Shown here: piece by piece, positions 57,505-64,000 of the stretch
Layout: each line of letters starts with the position of its first letter
Numbering within the stretch: position 1 is the stretch's first letter
DNA from: Geotalea sp. SG265
GTDB lineage: Bacteria > Desulfobacterota > Desulfuromonadia > Geobacterales > Geobacteraceae
Direction of reading: 5' to 3'
DNA length: 64,000 nucleotides
Assembly: GCF_022808985.1 (NCBI RefSeq)
Contig: NZ_JAKZFT010000007.1
Span: 153,820-217,819, forward strand
Translations under genes and position numbers: made by a program
The notes under the pieces: generated by a model
What the model was told of the DNA's origin: nothing
Seen by the model: only the letters and a program-made list of their open reading frames with translations
The model's database searches: none

Positions 57505-58551
57505 TTAGCGTTGAGTAATAACCACCCCCTTTTCCTTTGGCAGATGTGTCGGTCGTGGCAAATGGTCTCGCCTGGGCTCCATTGACCTTTGACCGGCGAG
57601 ATCTCCTGCTGCCGGTGACGACCCAACCATACCGCCGATGGTAATCTCTCCAACGCCGTGCTCTCTGAGGGCATTGACCAGAGGGGTGAGTTGCTGTCGC
57701 GAAAGGTCAGGAACTCCCAGGTACTGATATTTGCGCCTCAGTTGCGCATATTTCACCGTTGCATAGGAGTGATAGGGAAGGATGTCGACACCGGACAGGC
57801 TGTCGGCGAACTGCCCCAGATACTCTGCGTAGGTTTCGAAATCCCGGCTGGTGTCGTTGAACCCGGGAATGATCGGCAGATGAATACGTACAGTTGCCCT
57901 GGATTTCAGAAGCCGTTCAAGGTTTGACAGGATTTTGGGCAGAGAACCGCCGATAACCTGTTGATGTTTTTCCGGGTCCATGGATTTGATATCTACAATA
58001 AAGAGATCAACGTTTTCCAGAAGGGGTGCAATGCTGTGCCATTCGGCAAAGAGAGAGGTCTCCATTGCCACATGAACATTCTCGTTTACTTTCAGTCGAT
58101 GAGCCAGATCATGGGTGAATTCAGGATACAGCAACGGTTCGCCACCGCTGATTGTGACTCCACCCCCGCTATGCTGGTAAAAGATCCGGTCTGACACCGC
58201 CTCCTGGATAATGCTTTCCATTGAAATGGATTTGCCTACTGTTTCACGTGCGCCAGAGCGACAGGCGGATACACACTGCAAGCAGGATGTGCAAAGAGAG
58301 CTATCTGTTTTTTCCCCCGTACAGTCTTCGCGGTCCATATTGCTGGCGCCCGATGGACAAACCTTCAGGCACTGTCCGCACCCGCTACATTTGTTTGCAT
58401 GAAAATAAAACTCCTGTTTAAAGTTAATATTCTCCGGATTATGACACCAGGGACAATGGAGAGGACAGCCCTTGACGAAGATGGTGGTTCTGATGCCGGG
58501 ACCGTCCTGCAGGCAGAATCTTTGTATTTCCGTGATGAATGGAGTGATCAT
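57505..58551 (-). CDS. bssD: benzylsuccinate synthase activating enzyme (radical SAM)
   Basis: 348 residues from ATG 58551 (AAAGGAGG at 4 nt). The radical SAM cluster motif is C29-x3-C33-x2-C36 (GCPLHCPWC). An inserted ferredoxin-like domain has about eight Cys (CSGCGQCLKVCP; CTSCLQCVSAC). GGEP motif GVTISGGEPLLYP. It makes the glycyl radical on BssA. The C-terminus carries about 35 Arg/Pro-rich residues beyond the point where relatives usually end. First gene of the bss operon. Confidence 0.94.
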   Translation of the reverse strand: MITPFITEIQRFCLQDGPGIRTTIFVKGCPLHCPWCHNPENINFKQEFYFHANKCSGCGQCLKVCPSGASNMDREDCTGEKTDSSLCTSCLQCVSACRSGARETVGKSISMESIIQEAVSDRIFYQHSGGGVTISGGEPLLYPEFTHDLAHRLKVNENVHVAMETSLFAEWHSIAPLLENVDLFIVDIKSMDPEKHQQVIGGSLPKILSNLERLLKSRATVRIHLPIIPGFNDTSRDFETYAEYLGQFADSLSGVDILPYHSYATVKYAQLRRKYQYLGVPDLSRQQLTPLVNALREHGVGEITIGGMVGSSPAAGDLAGQRSMEPRRDHLPRPTHLPKEKGVVITQR

Positions 58552-58610
58552 GGGACCTCCTTTGGTGAAGGCGAGAACGAGTGTGAGCAATTGCATCTAA
58601 CAGGCTACTT

Positions 58611-58626
58611 AGCAGAAGATATGCCA
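58611..58626 (-). promoter_or_regulatory. predicted sigma-54 promoter of the bss operon
   Basis: On the minus strand TGGCATATCTTCTGCT has GG and GC 10 nt apart. The predicted start is near 58600, about 50 nt before bssD. It shares TGGCATA and TGCTAA with the bbs promoter. Confidence 0.75.
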
Positions 58627-59098
58627 AAACAATGTTTCATAAATTAGATATTAGCCTTTGCCCTTTAGTATTGGGGAATGCGACTGCTATTAAAACAATA
58701 TATGGCCGCATACAAAGTCCGGTATAATACCGTTTGTCTTTCTCGTGATGGGATGGGGTGACACAGTTTTCTTATTTGTCTTTGGCGTTTGGAGGTGTCT
58801 GCATCGAGTGAGAGGAAAGTTGATGGGGGAAAATTCGATTATTTTCTAAATATTTCTCTGCGTAGCCCAACTTTTCATAAAATGATGAAGAATTTTTCGT
58901 TTTGACTAGGGAATCCAGAAAACCTGTGTGTCCAGATAGAGGGGGTTGTGGACTTTGAATTTCAGGGGGGGAAAAGGGGCGTTGAATGGTTAACACATCG
59001 ATATTGAATGCGTTTTTGTCCTCTTCACCCATCCCTGAGCCAGTTCAGGGTACAAGGTTTAAAAAATTGCAATTCTAGCTGATGTAATATATAAAACA
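58627..59098. other. AT-rich divergent region between bssD and the regulator
   Basis: About 470 bp without a convincing gene; an 86-codon minus-strand frame (58772-59032) lacks family resemblance. It contains an inverted repeat CCCTGA-N6-TCAGGG (59033-59038 and 59045-59050). Activator sites for the bss promoter would be expected here. Confidence 0.4.
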
Positions 59099-59101
59099 TT
59101 G

Positions 59102-59130
59102 TTCCAATATGGGTGCATTTGCGATATAAT
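59102..59130 (+). promoter_or_regulatory. predicted sigma-70 promoter of the regulator gene
   Basis: A perfect -10 TATAAT (59125-59130) with a weak -35 TTCCAA (59102-59107) at 17 bp, 20 bp upstream of the GTG start. Confidence 0.55.
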
Positions 59131-59150
59131 TCTCGAGAAAGGGAAATATT

Positions 59151-60911
59151 GTGAAAAAAGTTAAACTCACAAAGGAAACCTCAGCAAATGAAGCAGTCAG
59201 TACCAATCTTCGTTCCCAATTGCGCTTTTCAAGCGAAACAGGCGAGATATGGCTGCATGAGCAGCGCATGCTTCTCGTCCATGCAGATTCTCATGCGAAA
59301 TTGCGCCGCGAGTTGATCGAAACTTTGGGAATGGACCGTGCCCGAAGCACTATCATGCGCATAGGCTATGCTACCGGCATAAGCGATTGTGAACTTACCC
59401 AAATCAATCGGGATAGGACAAACGACCACGAGAGTTTCATGGCTGGGCCACTACTGTTTACATTGGAGGGAAACGCCAAGACCACTATCCCTAAATTAGA
59501 GATTAACCGTAAGATGGGTAAGTTCTATGTGGAAGCACTCTTGGAAAATTCCTGGGAAAGTCAGGCGTACCTGCGCCACTATGGTGAATCCACCGAAGGG
59601 GTCTGTTGGTATTTACATGGCTATTCGAGTGGTTACTGCTCAGCTTTTATGGGCAAACCGATTCTATGCAAGGAAGTAAAATGTTTCGCCGCAGGTGCGA
59701 ACCACTGTTACCTTGTTGGTAAACCAGTCGAGGAATGGGATGACTCCAGTGATTTTTCACTTATGCTTAATCAAGAATCCATCGCTGACCAGCTCATCGG
59801 CCTTCAGAATCAGGTTGTGCACCTGCGTTCCGCCATGGGCGGGAAAACAAAGCTGCCTTCAGATATTGTCGGCAACTCACCAGCTTTTCTTGCCGCCTAC
59901 GAACTGCTAAGCCAAGCAGCAGGCAGCCAGATCAACGTGCTTCTTCAGGGGGAGACGGGGGTGGGCAAGGAGGTTTTCGCCCGCACGTTGCATGAGAAGG
60001 GGGCCCGTTGCAAGGAGTCGTTCATCGCCATCAACTGTGCCGCCATACCCCATGATCTGGTGGAGTCGGAACTGTTCGGTGTGGAGAAAGGTGCTTTCAC
60101 CGGTGCTCATGCTTCCAGGCCTGGTCGCTTCGAGCGGGCCAATGGCGGCACCCTCTTTCTGGATGAGGTGGGGGACCTGCCCCTTTCAGCCCAGGCGAAG
60201 CTGCTCCGCGTGCTGCAGGAGGGTGAGGTGGAACGTCTTGGTGGCACAAAAACCCACAAGGTCGACGTTCGGCTGGTTGCGGCAACCAATGTCGACCTGA
60301 GACAGCTGGTGGAGAAGGGCAAATTCCGCTCCGATCTGTACTATCGGTTGAATGCTCTGCAGATCTACATTCCTCCTCTCAGGGAACGAAAGCTTGACAT
60401 CTTGCTCTTGGCTAAGAATTTTCTCAAGAAATTTAGCGCAATCAACGGGAAAAAACTGCGTGGATTTTCAGACAAGGCAAAGCTGGCTTTGCTCGCCTAC
60501 CAATGGCCCGGCAACATCCGTGAACTGCAGAATGTTGTCGAACGCGGTGTAATGCTTGCCCCGAATGGCACCCATATAACTATCAACCACATGTTTCCTT
60601 CATATAGAAACGACGGCCATGGCGAGTTTGCGCTTGATATAAAAGGAGGGTTGAGCGCCCACCAGGAGGCAAGCGGTGAAAACTTCTGCGATGCCATCCT
60701 GAGCGGCAAAATTACCATGGAACAGGCAAACGATGTCTTGGCAAATGCCGCCGTGGAGAAGGCAAAAGGAAATCTTTCCGCCGCGGCGAGAATGCTAGGA
60801 CTGACCCGGGCGCAGCTTGCCTATCGCCTTGAGCACCAGCATGACAATGCAATCGTTAAATCCATAAGAAGCAGAAAGAAATCCCATCTTTCAGGTCATC
60901 CATTGAAATGA
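59151..60911 (+). CDS. XylR/DmpR-type sigma-54-dependent activator, probable toluene regulator
   Basis: 586 residues. The XylR_N effector domain (about 20-125: LRSQLRFSSETGEIWLHEQRMLLVHAD) is followed by a V4R domain (about 130-195, Cys at 152, 163, 173, 178, 186). The AAA+ domain has Walker A GETGVGKE (267-274), GAFTGA (314-319) and Walker B GGTLFLDEV. A Fis-type HTH is at about 538-562. Relatives bind aromatic effectors directly. It starts at GTG 59151 and is divergent from bssD. It is the only regulator in the locus, and both bss and bbs have sigma-54 promoters. Confidence 0.9.
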   Translation: MKKVKLTKETSANEAVSTNLRSQLRFSSETGEIWLHEQRMLLVHADSHAKLRRELIETLGMDRARSTIMRIGYATGISDCELTQINRDRTNDHESFMAGPLLFTLEGNAKTTIPKLEINRKMGKFYVEALLENSWESQAYLRHYGESTEGVCWYLHGYSSGYCSAFMGKPILCKEVKCFAAGANHCYLVGKPVEEWDDSSDFSLMLNQESIADQLIGLQNQVVHLRSAMGGKTKLPSDIVGNSPAFLAAYELLSQAAGSQINVLLQGETGVGKEVFARTLHEKGARCKESFIAINCAAIPHDLVESELFGVEKGAFTGAHASRPGRFERANGGTLFLDEVGDLPLSAQAKLLRVLQEGEVERLGGTKTHKVDVRLVAATNVDLRQLVEKGKFRSDLYYRLNALQIYIPPLRERKLDILLLAKNFLKKFSAINGKKLRGFSDKAKLALLAYQWPGNIRELQNVVERGVMLAPNGTHITINHMFPSYRNDGHGEFALDIKGGLSAHQEASGENFCDAILSGKITMEQANDVLANAAVEKAKGNLSAAARMLGLTRAQLAYRLEHQHDNAIVKSIRSRKKSHLSGHPLK

Positions 60912-61024
60912 GCAATTCTAGTGAAGCTGGCTCTGTAGCAAGCACACAAAAGAGGGTTACGAGCGGAAAGTTGCTTAAAGATCGGCAGGGATTCCGGCAG
61001 AGTTAATTCAACATATTCAAAATG

Positions 61025-61059
61025 AAAAGGGGCTAGGTGACATAACCTAACCCCTTTTT
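61025..61059. terminator. bidirectional hairpin terminator
   Basis: An AAAAGGGG..TAGGT arm (61025-61038) pairs with ACCTA..CCCCTTTT (61045-61058); one strand has a T run and the other an A run. It can end the regulator transcript (plus strand). On the minus strand it is placed exactly as a tRNA-Ala terminator would be. Confidence 0.8.
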
Positions 61060-61061
61060 AT

Positions 61062-61106
61062 TGGTGGAGATGAACGGGATCGAACCGTCGACCTATGCGT
61101 TGCGAA
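61062..61106 (-). tRNA. tRNA-Ala 3' remnant, integrase attachment half-site
   Basis: 45 bp of a tRNA read on the minus strand. Anticodon loop TTCGCAA (anticodon CGC), 3' half of the anticodon stem CGCAT, variable loop AGGTC, T-arm GACGG-TTCGATC-CCGTT, acceptor CATCTCC and ACCA. U70 fits the G3:U70 identity pair of tRNA-Ala. The 5' half is missing: the sequence beyond the loop does not form the anticodon stem. This is the classic footprint of integration into a tRNA 3' end; the intact copy should lie beyond the right edge. Confidence 0.75.
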
Positions 61107-61298
61107 CGGGTAGATCGATTTTTTATGGTCTTTGACGCAGCCATACCCTTCCCCACACCTACGCTAAAATTCTCTTGCAATTTCAATATTTAAGCCATAT
61201 TATACATTATCTTCTTTTATCCATTTTTACCCTATTGCACGAGTTACAAGGACACGCCTAAGGACACGCGAGGACACGCTACCCTTGGAGGGAAAGCA
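61107..61298. other. integrase leader region
   Basis: About 190 AT-rich bp between the att half-site and the integrase. It holds direct repeats of ggacacg (61250-61275, in aaggacacgcctaaggacacgcg), which could be arm-type integrase sites. No gene is seen. Confidence 0.4.
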
Positions 61299-62603
61299 AT
61301 GACTTTCACTGATAGATACCTAAAAAGCTTAAAGGGTCAACCAAAAACACAAGACATTCGAGAAGGACGAGGGTTTGGAATCAGGGTTTTTCCTTCTGGG
61401 GAAAAGACCTTCTTCTATCGGTTTCATTTTGAGGGCAAAAAGCGATACATGAATTTGGGCCGTTATGATGATGTCTCCCTTAAAGAAGCACGGGATGAAC
61501 ATGCAAAGGCCGTGAAGCTGGTTGAAAAAGGCGTTGACCCTATAGAAGCAAAGCAGCTAGAAGCAACTCAACGGCAGCAAATGCCCACGATCAAGGAGCT
61601 TTACAACGAGTACATGTCTCGGCATTCAAGGCCAAACAAGAAAGAACGGACATGGAAAGAAGACGAGCGCACCTTCGAAAAAAATATTCTCCCATTCTGG
61701 GAAAATAGAAAAGCAGATTCTATTTCCCGAAGAGATGTCACAATCCTTATTGACCGCATTTTAGATCGTGGGGCACCTGTAGCTGCAAACAATACTTTTG
61801 AACGTGTACGACAGTTGTTCAATTTTGCGGTTGAGCGGGGAACCCTCGAACACACTCCTTGTTTCAAAATGAAAATGCCGAGCCCTAAGATTCCTAGAGA
61901 TCGACACCTTAACGAGAATGAAATAGCAACGTTCTGGAAACAATTGAAACCTGCAGGCATGACCGAAGAAATCAAGCGGTGTCTAAAGTTAGTCCTTGTA
62001 ACCGGCCAGCGGCCAGGTGAAGTCATCGGGCTGCATAGCGATGAAATCAATGATAAATGGTGGACCATTCCAGCAGAAAGGTCAAAAAATGGCAAACCAC
62101 ACACTATCTATCTAAGCAACATGGCTCTTGAACTCATAGGAAATAAAAAAGGCTTTATTTTTGAGTCCCCACGTCCCATTAAGCCTGCTGAACCAGATGG
62201 TGAATCGACACCTAAGCCAATGGATGAAAACGCATTGGCCAAGGCAGTACGAAACAATATTCCTACAAACTGCTGCAACGATTGCAGCAGGTGTAAAGAA
62301 GAAGATTGTAGAAAGGACAATGTGCCAATCAGCGAAAAGAATAAGCTTGGAGTCGCCTTCTTTCGCCCTCATGACCTCAGGAGGACATGTGCAACCCATA
62401 TGGCTGCAATGGGTTTCACTGATGAAGTAATTGATGCCGTTCTTAATCACGTCAAAAAAGGGGTAATCCGCACCTACAATCTCCACAGATATGACCGAGA
62501 AAAACAACTTGCTTTGGAAGCTTGGGAAAGGAAGCTGCTATCCCTTACCGAGGAAGCTAGCACCCAGAATAAAGTCCTGCAAATGGCTCGTAAAAGAGCA
62601 TGA
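61299..62603 (+). CDS. tyrosine recombinase/integrase (P4-type) with cysteine-rich insert
   Basis: 434 residues. An N-terminal arm-binding DUF4102-like domain (GFGIRVFPSGEKTFFYRF..RYMNLGRYDDVSLKEAR) is followed by the core-binding region and catalytic domain with Arg238 (TGQRPGE), His358/Arg361 (HDLRR), His384 and Tyr393. An unusual segment before the HxxR box has five Cys (C325, C326, C329, C332, C337). SD TTGGAGGG at 6 nt. It faces away from the tRNA-Ala remnant, so it is likely the enzyme that integrated this element. Confidence 0.9.
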   Translation: MTFTDRYLKSLKGQPKTQDIREGRGFGIRVFPSGEKTFFYRFHFEGKKRYMNLGRYDDVSLKEARDEHAKAVKLVEKGVDPIEAKQLEATQRQQMPTIKELYNEYMSRHSRPNKKERTWKEDERTFEKNILPFWENRKADSISRRDVTILIDRILDRGAPVAANNTFERVRQLFNFAVERGTLEHTPCFKMKMPSPKIPRDRHLNENEIATFWKQLKPAGMTEEIKRCLKLVLVTGQRPGEVIGLHSDEINDKWWTIPAERSKNGKPHTIYLSNMALELIGNKKGFIFESPRPIKPAEPDGESTPKPMDENALAKAVRNNIPTNCCNDCSRCKEEDCRKDNVPISEKNKLGVAFFRPHDLRRTCATHMAAMGFTDEVIDAVLNHVKKGVIRTYNLHRYDREKQLALEAWERKLLSLTEEASTQNKVLQMARKRA

Positions 62604-62659
62604 GGCTGTTTACGGGAATCAATAGAGAAAAACAGCAACAAATAGAATAACTATGACTA

Positions 62660-63799
62660 ATGCCAACCAAGATGAATAAACAAAGCAGTCACAACAGCAC
62701 CAATAAAAGCTGCTACGGATACTTCCAAGTCAACCTACATGCAGTGCTCAATCTTCTGCATAACGAGGCTACTTCTGCGGAAGTATTAGCATTCTTAATC
62801 CTCTCAAGATATAGCTTTAACGGAAAATCTTCTGCTAGCTATTCGGCCATCAGACGCATTCTTGGTAAGAGCACAAAGACCGCACGTTCCCTGCTCGAGC
62901 GATTACAGCAAATGAATTACGGAAATAAGCCTCTCATTTTCGATGCGTTGCCGCCCCGAGAAAAAAGTGTCTGGATATACAATGACAATGGTGAGTTTGA
63001 AGAACATGTAAGCACGATCAGCTACGATCAGGTTAAATTCAAGCGTAAGCTGACCAGGTGGGATACTTTTAAACTTAGAATGGATGTTGATGCTTCTTTC
63101 TCCAATGGTTTTGTTGATAATAGCTACGGTAAATCGACTTTCCGAAACCTGTTACGGTATAATAATGACATCCTTGTTAGGTTACTCTTATTGCTTCATG
63201 TTTTTTATGATGCCAGGTATGACCTTGTTCATCCGGTTCGATTGAATTACCCGTATCACATTGAGCCATTGTTTTCAAAGAATAATGTTCTATTCTATTT
63301 TGTTAAAGAGAGTAGTAACATACAAGTTGATAAATTTATTATAAATAAGCTTTGGCACAGTGATACCTCTCAAAGTAACGTCCCGTATGCTAAGAATCAA
63401 ATTGCTGGACTCCTGAAAGAAATGGAAAATCTGGAACTCTTAAAAAAAGTTGTCATGATTTTCATCTTCGATGGTGAAATTAGCAAAGAACCAAGTGGTT
63501 TTTATGAAATTGATATCAAAACCAATAAGTATGAGGAAAAACATTCCTGCCACACCTTGTCCACTCAGCTGAAATCCGTTGTCTATGATCATGGGTTTAT
63601 CCCTGGGAGGAAGGATTATCGATTTTACCACGAGTATTTTGTTGCTCTCCCCTCGTCCGCTGAGAAATTTTCTATAATTAGTGGCTATCGATTAAACTTT
63701 GCGGCTAGAAATTCCAAAAATCTAGATGTGGCAGATGGAATAAGAACCAGGCAGATGTGCAGGCAACAAATTATGGATCTTCTGCAAACATTCAACTAA
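62660..63799 (+). CDS. AT-rich element gene of unknown function
   Basis: 379 residues, low GC, unlike the core genes. The N-terminal 100 residues (VLAFLILSRYSFNGKSSASYSAIRRILGKSTKTARSLLERL) look like a winged-helix similar to plasmid or phage replication initiators or helix-turn-helix adaptors. The remainder is not recognised. No good SD; an in-frame ATG at 62672 is an alternative. It belongs to the integrated element. Confidence 0.6.
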   Translation: MPTKMNKQSSHNSTNKSCYGYFQVNLHAVLNLLHNEATSAEVLAFLILSRYSFNGKSSASYSAIRRILGKSTKTARSLLERLQQMNYGNKPLIFDALPPREKSVWIYNDNGEFEEHVSTISYDQVKFKRKLTRWDTFKLRMDVDASFSNGFVDNSYGKSTFRNLLRYNNDILVRLLLLLHVFYDARYDLVHPVRLNYPYHIEPLFSKNNVLFYFVKESSNIQVDKFIINKLWHSDTSQSNVPYAKNQIAGLLKEMENLELLKKVVMIFIFDGEISKEPSGFYEIDIKTNKYEEKHSCHTLSTQLKSVVYDHGFIPGRKDYRFYHEYFVALPSSAEKFSIISGYRLNFAARNSKNLDVADGIRTRQMCRQQIMDLLQTFN

Positions 63800-63874
63800 C
63801 TATATGTTATAAATTAGCATGGCGAATTAACTAATTATTGGTATTTGGCTGGTATAAAGTATAATATTATGATT

Positions 63875-64000
63875 CACTGCTGTCCCATAATTTGATTCAA
63901 TAAAGAAAGGCTCGGAGAGCTACTTGTGATATATTGAGTTCGCCAAAACAACAATATTAACAAGGAGATCCGAGCCGTGGCCCATTGTAACACAGTACTG
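63875..64000 (+). mobile_element. left end of an IS4-type insertion sequence
   Basis: The last 125 bp carry a probable terminal repeat (CACTGCTGTCCCATAATTTG, 63875-63894). After that comes AAGGAGATCCGAGCC and a GTG at 63977 opening MAHCNTVL, the usual N-terminus of IS4-family (DUF4372-type) transposases. The exact left boundary and the rest of the element are not in view. Confidence 0.6.
63977..64000 (+). CDS. IS4-family transposase, first eight codons
   Basis: GTG start with AAGGAG 11 nt upstream; translation MAHCNTVL runs off the window. The match to the conserved MAH.NTV start of IS4/DUF4372 transposases is short but characteristic. Confidence 0.55.

Noticed and set aside
58772..59032. 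86-codon minus-strand frame upstream of bssD
   Set aside because: No family resemblance and no convincing start; it lies where activator binding sites are expected.
1..64000. CRISPR arrays, rRNA genes or riboswitches
   Set aside because: No regularly spaced repeats, rRNA segments or recognisable riboswitch cores were seen; the only tRNA-like sequence is the 61062-61106 remnant.

Overview
This window looks like a piece of a Geobacter-type (Desulfuromonadota, Geobacteraceae) chromosome. The left 35 kb is GC-rich housekeeping and signalling DNA, with a two-haem lipoprotein cytochrome and a CcsA/ResB-type cytochrome c maturation pair. The right part carries a complete anaerobic toluene pathway built from bss and bbs genes. 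Identification rests on protein motifs and gene order read by eye; no database search was run.

Layout. 1-2.0 kb: partial old-yellow-enzyme reductase, pyruvate kinase and a cytochrome lipoprotein, all on the minus strand. 2.2-14.5 kb: HU, PBP1A, two outer-membrane-type proteins, an EamA exporter, UvrA, a cold-shock protein, a phosphohexomutase and a secreted cyclophilin. 14.5-22.5 kb: a long minus-strand run, plsC - small membrane protein - anchored protein - RNase J - ftsK - ACT protein - def - ccsA - resB. 22.6-23.7 kb: lipoprotein and ssb. 24.0-28.2 kb: a Cache/PAS sensor kinase and an NtrC-type response regulator. 28.4-35.1 kb: a chemotaxis operon (STAS protein, cheA, cheW, mcp, cheR, cheB). 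It is headed by a sigma-54 promoter and two copies of a 16-bp site that may bind the neighbouring regulator.

35.1-60.9 kb: the toluene region. On the plus strand bbsEFGH, etfBA, a membrane ETF:quinone oxidoreductase and bbsABCD convert benzylsuccinate to benzoyl-CoA and succinyl-CoA and send electrons to the quinone pool. Four small accessory genes follow: a 47-aa protein, a cNMP-fold protein and two Zn-ribbon proteins. Converging from the right on the minus strand are bssD, bssC, bssA, bssB and bssE (activase, three synthase subunits and AAA+ partner), then a VWA protein, a FadL/TodX-like porin and a flavoprotein. Both operons start at near-identical sigma-54 promoters. The only regulator in the locus is a XylR/DmpR-type sigma-54 activator at 59.15 kb, so one effector-sensing activator plausibly switches on both halves. 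No TdiSR-type two-component pair is visible.

61.0-64.0 kb: a 45-bp tRNA-Ala 3' remnant (attachment half-site), a tyrosine integrase with a cysteine cluster, an AT-rich gene of unknown function and the start of an IS4-type element. This is the edge of an integrated element extending past the right end of the window.
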